From assembly GCA_025453925.1 (NCBI GenBank), contig JALOPK010000111.1, forward strand, positions 1 to 9,135: 9,135 nucleotides of DNA, given 5' to 3'. The position numbers and the translations under genes are program-made. Every line of letters begins with the position of its first letter. Within the stretch, counting starts at the first letter, position 1. The notes beneath the pieces are model-generated. The model had not been told where the DNA came from and ran no database searches. It saw nothing but the letters and a program-made list of their open reading frames with translations. The DNA is from Candidatus Eiseniibacteriota bacterium. GTDB lineage: Bacteria; JAFGKV01. Below are positions 7,301 through 9,135 of this stretch, in pieces.

Positions 7301-7418
7301 GAGAGAACTGGAGGAGGCGCTTTCCACCGCGGAGCTTGAGGAGGCCATCGGGGGCGGCGGGCGGACCAGTCCCGAGGAGATGGTGGACCGGCTCGCCGTA
7401 GAGGAATGCGGGTCATGA
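4350..7418 (+). CDS. Pseudokinase-STAND NTPase-TPR signalling protein
   Basis: A 1022-residue protein with no signal peptide or membrane helix, so cytoplasmic. Residues about 14-170 resemble only the C-lobe of a Ser/Thr kinase: 'ELPHRLAPEDIL' replaces HRDLKPEN, 'GYASPE' matches the APE motif, and 'SAVWQVGVLLFELLTG' matches SDVWSLGVLLYELLTG. The glycine loop, VAxK lysine, catalytic Asp and DFG are missing, so it should be catalytically dead. Residues about 195-510 are a STAND NTPase of the AfsR/MalT/NB-ARC kind: 'VPFVGR', Walker A GPGGIGKS (221-228), Walker B LLLVLDD (291-297), 'MITSR' (321-325), 'GVPLGIEQAA' (391-400) and 'YRLHELLRHFLLEKL' (497-511). Residues about 660-965 are eight TPRs of 40-residue period. 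STAND proteins are nucleotide-dependent switches whose repeats sense a ligand. No DNA-binding or enzymatic output domain is visible, so the pseudokinase may be the output or docking part. It is divergent from the fibre-protein operon. Confidence 0.88.
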   Translation: MTSAPDRWPATRRSLRDLLIGEQQPLAHVVALGEGLIGQLERLRDRGELPHRLAPEDILIEDETTHAVLLVPSASGAPPSGYASPEVARGDAPDERSAVWQVGVLLFELLTGSALEPHDGAGGESHAALPSLTATRADIPDQLACAIYRMLDTDPDLRLQSLDEAREALSPHAVRRGPLPGDSPPSTSFTWAVPFVGRTAEMSRVRQILTDSPARLLTVLGPGGIGKSRLAFHAAQTLAETFVDGVCIVPLGAVQSPAFIPLAIGNALDFAFYGRRDPVEQLTGFLEGKNLLLVLDDFDRLIEGADLIATLLHHANGPRIMITSRSRLNLSEETVLTIEGLSVPPDADSPDAAGYAAVMLFREHVRRIGAASLVSELDLPFVARICQLLDGVPLGIEQAASWARTLSCGAIADEIAHDIDFVATTVRDVPEQHRSMRAVFERSWRLLEPAYREPLARTAVCPGGFRRDTAEAVAGLSLTSLGQLIDRSLIQRAGPYRYRLHELLRHFLLEKLAEQQGEPGRTRARHAEWLAAFLDTEDRGIRGGDPESLARVDAESANINATMEWALRSGEIHVVERILDPLCTFLSVRGWHRLGDRLCGDAIPLLRGMPPDPAHRRLLARCLSWQASFQFRLGTRAGTRALLEESRGIQTETGAIRDLAFTLRHLALVAHSQGNSDEATAFAEEALALCQSSGDQRMKAFVLGDMGIRAQAAGDYRAARQLYGESLALHRSDGTVTGVISSLTGLGTICRSYGEESPARDYFEESRSLSRQSGNRRSEVFATMNLSNLAQDRGENEQALALVTEALGIAREISQPDTVAMCLCVMGNVYCELARLSEAQRVLEESLAIRVKLGATQEAAVSRTCLADVLYLAGEFHRAGGLYAESLRVFERDNNRWGLVSSLRGLCDAHMARGDLTAATAAGERMLAILRGTSDRPHCAQALESWVGVLLARGDHRRAAELWGCVSGYLTTARAGSGWWQGVRRELEEALSTAELEEAIGGGGRTSPEEMVDRLAVEECGS
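4389..4859 (+). other. Degenerate kinase C-lobe (pseudokinase) segment
   Basis: Encodes residues 14-170 of the STAND protein. Alignment by eye starts at kinase helix D/E ('SLRDLLIGEQQPLAHVVALG'). In the HRD-loop the catalytic Asp, Lys and Asn become Arg, Ala and Asp. There is no DFG. The Asp of the helix-F 'SDVW' motif is Ala. 'DPDLRLQSLDEAREAL' matches the usual end of bacterial kinase domains (DP-RP-S--E---L). Confidence 0.75.
6327..7244 (+). other. Eight-unit TPR domain
   Basis: Encodes residues about 660-965. TPR-like units begin near residues 666, 706, 746, 786, 826, 866, 906 and 946, an exact 40-residue period, each with the pattern L--LG-----GD---A---YEESL. The 40-residue spacing is that of MalT/kinesin-light-chain-type TPRs rather than the classic 34. 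It is the likely ligand- or partner-sensing part of the protein. Confidence 0.8.
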
Positions 7419-7440
7419 CGCGGAGCGCAGGAAGCGGACA

Positions 7441-7467
7441 CTGACCCCCGGCGGACTCCGGCGTCAG
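7441..7467. terminator. Possible bidirectional terminator hairpin between convergent genes
   Basis: CTGAC (7441-7445) pairs with GTCAG (7463-7467), and inside it CCGG (7448-7451) pairs with CCGG (7458-7461) around a 6-base loop, with a small internal bulge. It sits between the stop of the STAND gene (7418) and the stop of the FlgD-Ig gene (7464), and overlaps the latter. There is no T-run, so termination is inferred from position and pairing only. Confidence 0.35.
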
Positions 7468-7769
7468 TGGTGGCGCTGAAGCGTGATCAGCCTGCTCTGA
7501 ATGAAGGTTCTCCCCCCCGCCGCATTAGCGGTCAGGCGGACCCGGTAAACCCCGTCCGATGCGATGTGCCCTCCGTCCGTCCTGCCGTCCCATTCCACGG
7601 TGTACTCCCCCGCGGAGTGGGTCCCCGTAACGAGTAACCGCACCCGTTGCCCCGTTGTGTCGCTCACCTCAATGATGACGTCGCTGATTCGGGGCAACCC
7701 GAAGGAAATGGCCACCTTCGTAGGTGTCGACACGGAACTACCCGTCTCCAATTGATACCCGAATGACAT
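7464..7769 (-). CDS. Stand-alone FlgD-Ig-like domain protein
   Basis: A 101-residue protein. The ATG at 7769 has GAGG 7 bases upstream. Nearly the whole protein is one FlgD-Ig/T9SS-sorting-like beta-sandwich: 'TKVAISFGLPRISDVIIEVS', 'GQRVRLLVTGTHSAGEYTVE', then the signature W-D-G-R-[TN]-D-G-G ('WDGRTDGG'), 'ASDGVYRVRL' and a final 'SRLITLQ'. In environmental bacteria this module normally forms the C-terminus of much larger exported proteins. Here it stands alone, without a signal peptide, which is unusual. It could be a cytoplasmic or unconventionally exported mini-protein, or the surviving end of a degraded gene. Its own ribosome binding site and upstream operator-like element argue for a live gene. 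It converges with the STAND gene, with 45 bases between the stops. Confidence 0.75.
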   Translation of the reverse strand: MSFGYQLETGSSVSTPTKVAISFGLPRISDVIIEVSDTTGQRVRLLVTGTHSAGEYTVEWDGRTDGGHIASDGVYRVRLTANAAGGRTFIQSRLITLQRHH

Positions 7770-7776
7770 CGCTGCA

Positions 7777-7780
7777 CCTC
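7777..7780 (-). promoter_or_regulatory. Ribosome binding site fixing the start at 7769
   Basis: GAGG on the minus strand lies 7 bases before the ATG at 7769. It favours this start over the in-frame ATG at 7832, which lies inside the shared ATGCAT element. Confidence 0.55.
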
Positions 7781-7826
7781 GTCGGCGCGGCCGACAGACC
7801 GATTTCTCCGGCCACCACCCACATAC

Positions 7827-7857
7827 ATGCATTGGGGCAGTCAGACTTTTCTCAGAT
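7827..7857 (-). promoter_or_regulatory. Shared operator-like element, copy 2
   Basis: Plus-strand reading: ATGCAT (7827-7832), five variable bases, then CAGTCAGACTTTT, one variable base (C) and TCAGAT. The 11-base-spaced half-sites are TCAGAC (7841-7846) and TCAGAT (7852-7857). It lies 57 bases upstream of the FlgD-Ig start and 193 bases upstream of the nfeD-like start. Composition and spacing match the copy at 4118-4148. Confidence 0.55.
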
Positions 7858-8036
7858 TCTGGTCGCGCGCTACCACAGCCGGTGTGGATGCGACCTGCCT
7901 CCCGGGAATAGCCAGGCCGGGTTCGGGGTAGTAATGGTACGCACTACTCATGGGAACGCAGTGTCGCTGGGTGTCGGCCCGACGGGTCGCGGGAAGCATC
8001 GCCAAACCCGCGCCCTACCCTGATCGGGCCGCGTGC

Positions 8037-8043
8037 AAGGAGG
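8037..8043 (+). promoter_or_regulatory. Ribosome binding site of the NfeD-like gene
   Basis: AAGGAGG lies 7 bases before the ATG at 8051. It favours that start over the in-frame start at 8033, which lies upstream of the site. Confidence 0.8.
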
Positions 8044-8050
8044 GTCGCGT

Positions 8051-8494
8051 ATGTCGATGGCGTGGTGGATCTGGTTCATTGCCGCCGCCGTGTTCGCCAT
8101 CAGCGAAGTGTTCACGGCTGGGTTCTTCCTGTTCTGGTTCGGAATCGGCGCAGCCGTGGCCGGGGTCTTCGCGCTGGTCGGGCTGAGCGCCCTCTGGCAG
8201 TGGATCTCGTTCATCGTGGTGTCCTCGGTGTTGGCCATGCTGTCGAGGCGGTTCGCCGAACGGTTTTCGAAGCCGCAGCCCGATGGCATCGGCGCCGACC
8301 GGCTGCGCGGACGCCGGGGCATCGTGGTCGAGACCGTGGACAACCGGCGAAACACGGGAAGGGTCAGGTTGGACAAGGAGGAATGGCGCGCGGAGAGCGA
8401 AACTGACGAGCCCCTCCCGCCCGACACGGGAGTGGTCGTTACCAGGATCGAGGGCACGCGGGCCATCGTGCGTCCCTGCGAGAAGGAGGAGTGA
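8051..8494 (+). CDS. NfeD-like membrane protein (short form)
   Basis: A 147-residue protein started by AAGGAGG at 8037-8043. Residues about 4-65 are two or three hydrophobic helices ('MAWWIWFIAAAVFAISEVF', 'FFLFWFGIGAAVAGVFALV', 'WQWISFIVVSSVLAML'). Residues about 82-143 fit the NfeD OB-fold: 'GADRLRGRRGIVVET', 'NTGRVRLDKEEWRAES', 'LPPDTGVVVTRIEGTRAIVR'. The serine-protease part of long NfeD proteins is absent, so this is the short NfeD1b type, which anchors in the cytoplasmic membrane and partners a stomatin-like SPFH protein. That partner follows directly: 3 bases separate the stop and the next ATG, and its ribosome binding site lies inside this gene's 3' end. In E. coli the corresponding pair is ybbK (qmcA)/ybbL-type. 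Role: membrane microdomain organisation or membrane-stress response, by family knowledge. Confidence 0.92.
   Translation: MSMAWWIWFIAAAVFAISEVFTAGFFLFWFGIGAAVAGVFALVGLSALWQWISFIVVSSVLAMLSRRFAERFSKPQPDGIGADRLRGRRGIVVETVDNRRNTGRVRLDKEEWRAESETDEPLPPDTGVVVTRIEGTRAIVRPCEKEE
8483..8489 (+). promoter_or_regulatory. Ribosome binding site of the SPFH gene, inside the NfeD-like gene
   Basis: AAGGAGG lies 8 bases before the ATG at 8498, embedded in the last codons of the NfeD-like gene. This suggests coupled translation of the pair. Confidence 0.8.
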
Positions 8495-8497
8495 GCA

Positions 8498-9135
8498 ATG
8501 ATTCTGCTTATCATCATCGCCGTCGTCGTGTTCGTCTTCGCGTCAAGTGGGATCAAGACTATCCGTCCGTGGCAGAAGGGGCTCATCGAACGGCTGGGGA
8601 AGTACCAGCGCACTGTGGGCAGCGGGTTGAACGTAATCGTCCCGTTCATGGAGAGACTGATCAAAGTCGACATGCGCGAGCAGGTCGTCGATGTGCCGCC
8701 CCAAGCCGTTATCACCAAGGACAACGTGGCGGTCGAAGTCGATGCCGTGGTCTACTATGAAGTAACCGATCCAGTCAAGGTGACCTACAACGTCAGCAAC
8801 TTCTACCTGGCGGCGACGAAGCTCGCCCAGACTAATCTCAGGAATCTGGTCGGTGACCTGGCGCTGGATGAATCGCTGACATCGCGAGAGGTGATCAATA
8901 CCCGGCTGCGCCAGATTCTGGATGACGCCACCGACAAGTGGGGCACCAAGGTGACCCGTGTTGAGTTGCAGCGGATCGAACCGCCCCGCGACGTAACGGA
9001 GGCCATGCACCGCCAGATGAAGGCCGAACGCGACCGGCGCGCCATGATTCTTGAAGCCGAGGGACACAAGCAGTCTGCCATTCTCAAGGCTGAAGGCCAG
9101 GCGGAGGCCATCAAGAAGGTCGCGGATGCCGACCG
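8498..9135 (+). CDS. Stomatin-like SPFH/Band 7 protein, 3'-truncated by window edge
   Basis: A frame opening at ATG 8498 and still open at 9135 encodes 212 residues, beginning [20 protein letters not shown]. An N-terminal membrane hairpin or anchor (residues 2-16) is followed by the SPFH domain: '[19 protein letters not shown]', '[19 protein letters not shown]', '[20 protein letters not shown]', 'VVYYEVTDP', '[13 protein letters not shown]' and '[16 protein letters not shown]'. A charged helical segment then starts ('[20 protein letters not shown]', '[17 protein letters not shown]'), the usual coiled coil of slipins and QmcA. Typical family length is 250-320 residues, so roughly the last quarter lies beyond the window. 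It pairs with the NfeD-like protein just upstream to form oligomeric membrane-microdomain scaffolds. Identification as stomatin/slipin (QmcA-like) is firm; the exact subfamily is not. Confidence 0.93.
   Translation, partial: MILLIIIAVVVFVFASSGIKTIRPWQKGLIERLGKYQRTVGSGLNVIVPFMERLIKVDMREQVVDVPPQAVITKDNVAVEVDAVVYYEVTDPVKVTYNVSNFYLAATKLAQTNLRNLVGDLALDESLTSREVINTRLRQILDDATDKWGTKVTRVELQRIEPPRDVTEAMHRQMKAERDRRAMILEAEGHKQSAILKAEGQAEAIKKVADAD

Larger units (their letters stand above)
7770..8050. promoter_or_regulatory. Divergent control region between FlgD-Ig gene and nfeD-like gene
   Basis: This 281-base stretch has no convincing gene. It contains the second copy of the shared operator-like element (7827-7857) and should hold the promoters for both flanking genes. 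A short inverted repeat, CCACA/TGTGG near 7873-7887, and a GTAGT/ACTAC pair at 7928-7947 are visible but weak. Confidence 0.55.

Noticed and set aside
7928-7947. GTAGT/ACTAC inverted repeat as an operator or promoter element
   Set aside because: Only five paired bases per arm around a 10-base spacer, no second copy and no supporting promoter match; likely chance.
7948-8724. 258-residue minus-strand open frame
   Set aside because: It lies opposite the clear NfeD-like and SPFH genes and reads as low-complexity Ser/Thr/Asn/Arg sequence, a typical shadow in high-GC DNA.
8543-9067. 174-residue minus-strand open frame
   Set aside because: Antisense to the unmistakable SPFH domain coding sequence.

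Overview
This window looks like high-GC bacterial chromosome from an uncultivated or poorly characterised lineage. Three clues point to an environmental group such as those around the FCB superphylum (Eisenbacteria, Latescibacteria, Krumholzibacteria and similar): Sec-secreted proteins ending in a fibronectin-III-like module with an 'SNTVGEFDF'-type end, a small FlgD-Ig-type domain, and a fibre-like protein with GVYG repeats. The taxonomic guess is inference. I see no rRNA, tRNA, CRISPR array, transposase or phage gene. Most starts have good AGGAGG-type ribosome binding sites.

Layout. (1) Positions 1-4038 hold a minus-strand cluster, read right to left: a GVYG-repeat fibre-like secreted protein (2653-4038), a small secreted protein with a 'GGG..GG.Y' N-terminal module and an Fn3-like domain (2057-2632), a 526-residue secreted protein with the same Fn3-like domain (295-1875), and the start of a membrane protein running off the left edge (188 to 1). 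A very strong GC hairpin (2005-2046) lies just after the second gene. (2) Positions 4039-4349 are a divergent control region. (3) Positions 4350-7418 on the plus strand encode a 1022-residue signalling protein: a C-lobe-only pseudokinase, a STAND-type NTPase (Walker A and B clear), a helical/winged-helix region, and about eight 40-residue TPRs. (4) A convergent 101-residue FlgD-Ig-like protein (7464-7769, minus) follows. (5) After a second divergent control region (7770-8050) comes an NfeD-like membrane protein (8051-8494) and a stomatin/SPFH protein (8498 to the right edge, incomplete), a standard membrane-microdomain pair.

The most notable unexplained signal is a roughly 30-bp element present in both divergent control regions (4118-4148 and 7827-7857). 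It has the form ATGCAT, five variable bases, then CAGTCAGACTTTT(A/C)TCAGA, with identical internal spacing. It includes an 11-bp-spaced direct repeat of TCAGAC, the layout typical of OmpR/PhoB-type operators. It lies 57-80 bases upstream of the two minus-strand genes that head each region (fibre protein and FlgD-Ig protein) and about 200 bases upstream of the STAND and NfeD genes. This suggests the secreted cluster and the FlgD-Ig gene, and perhaps the plus-strand genes too, share one regulator. The other notable item is the pseudokinase-STAND-TPR architecture, divergently paired with a surface-protein operon. No complete new system can be proven from this window.
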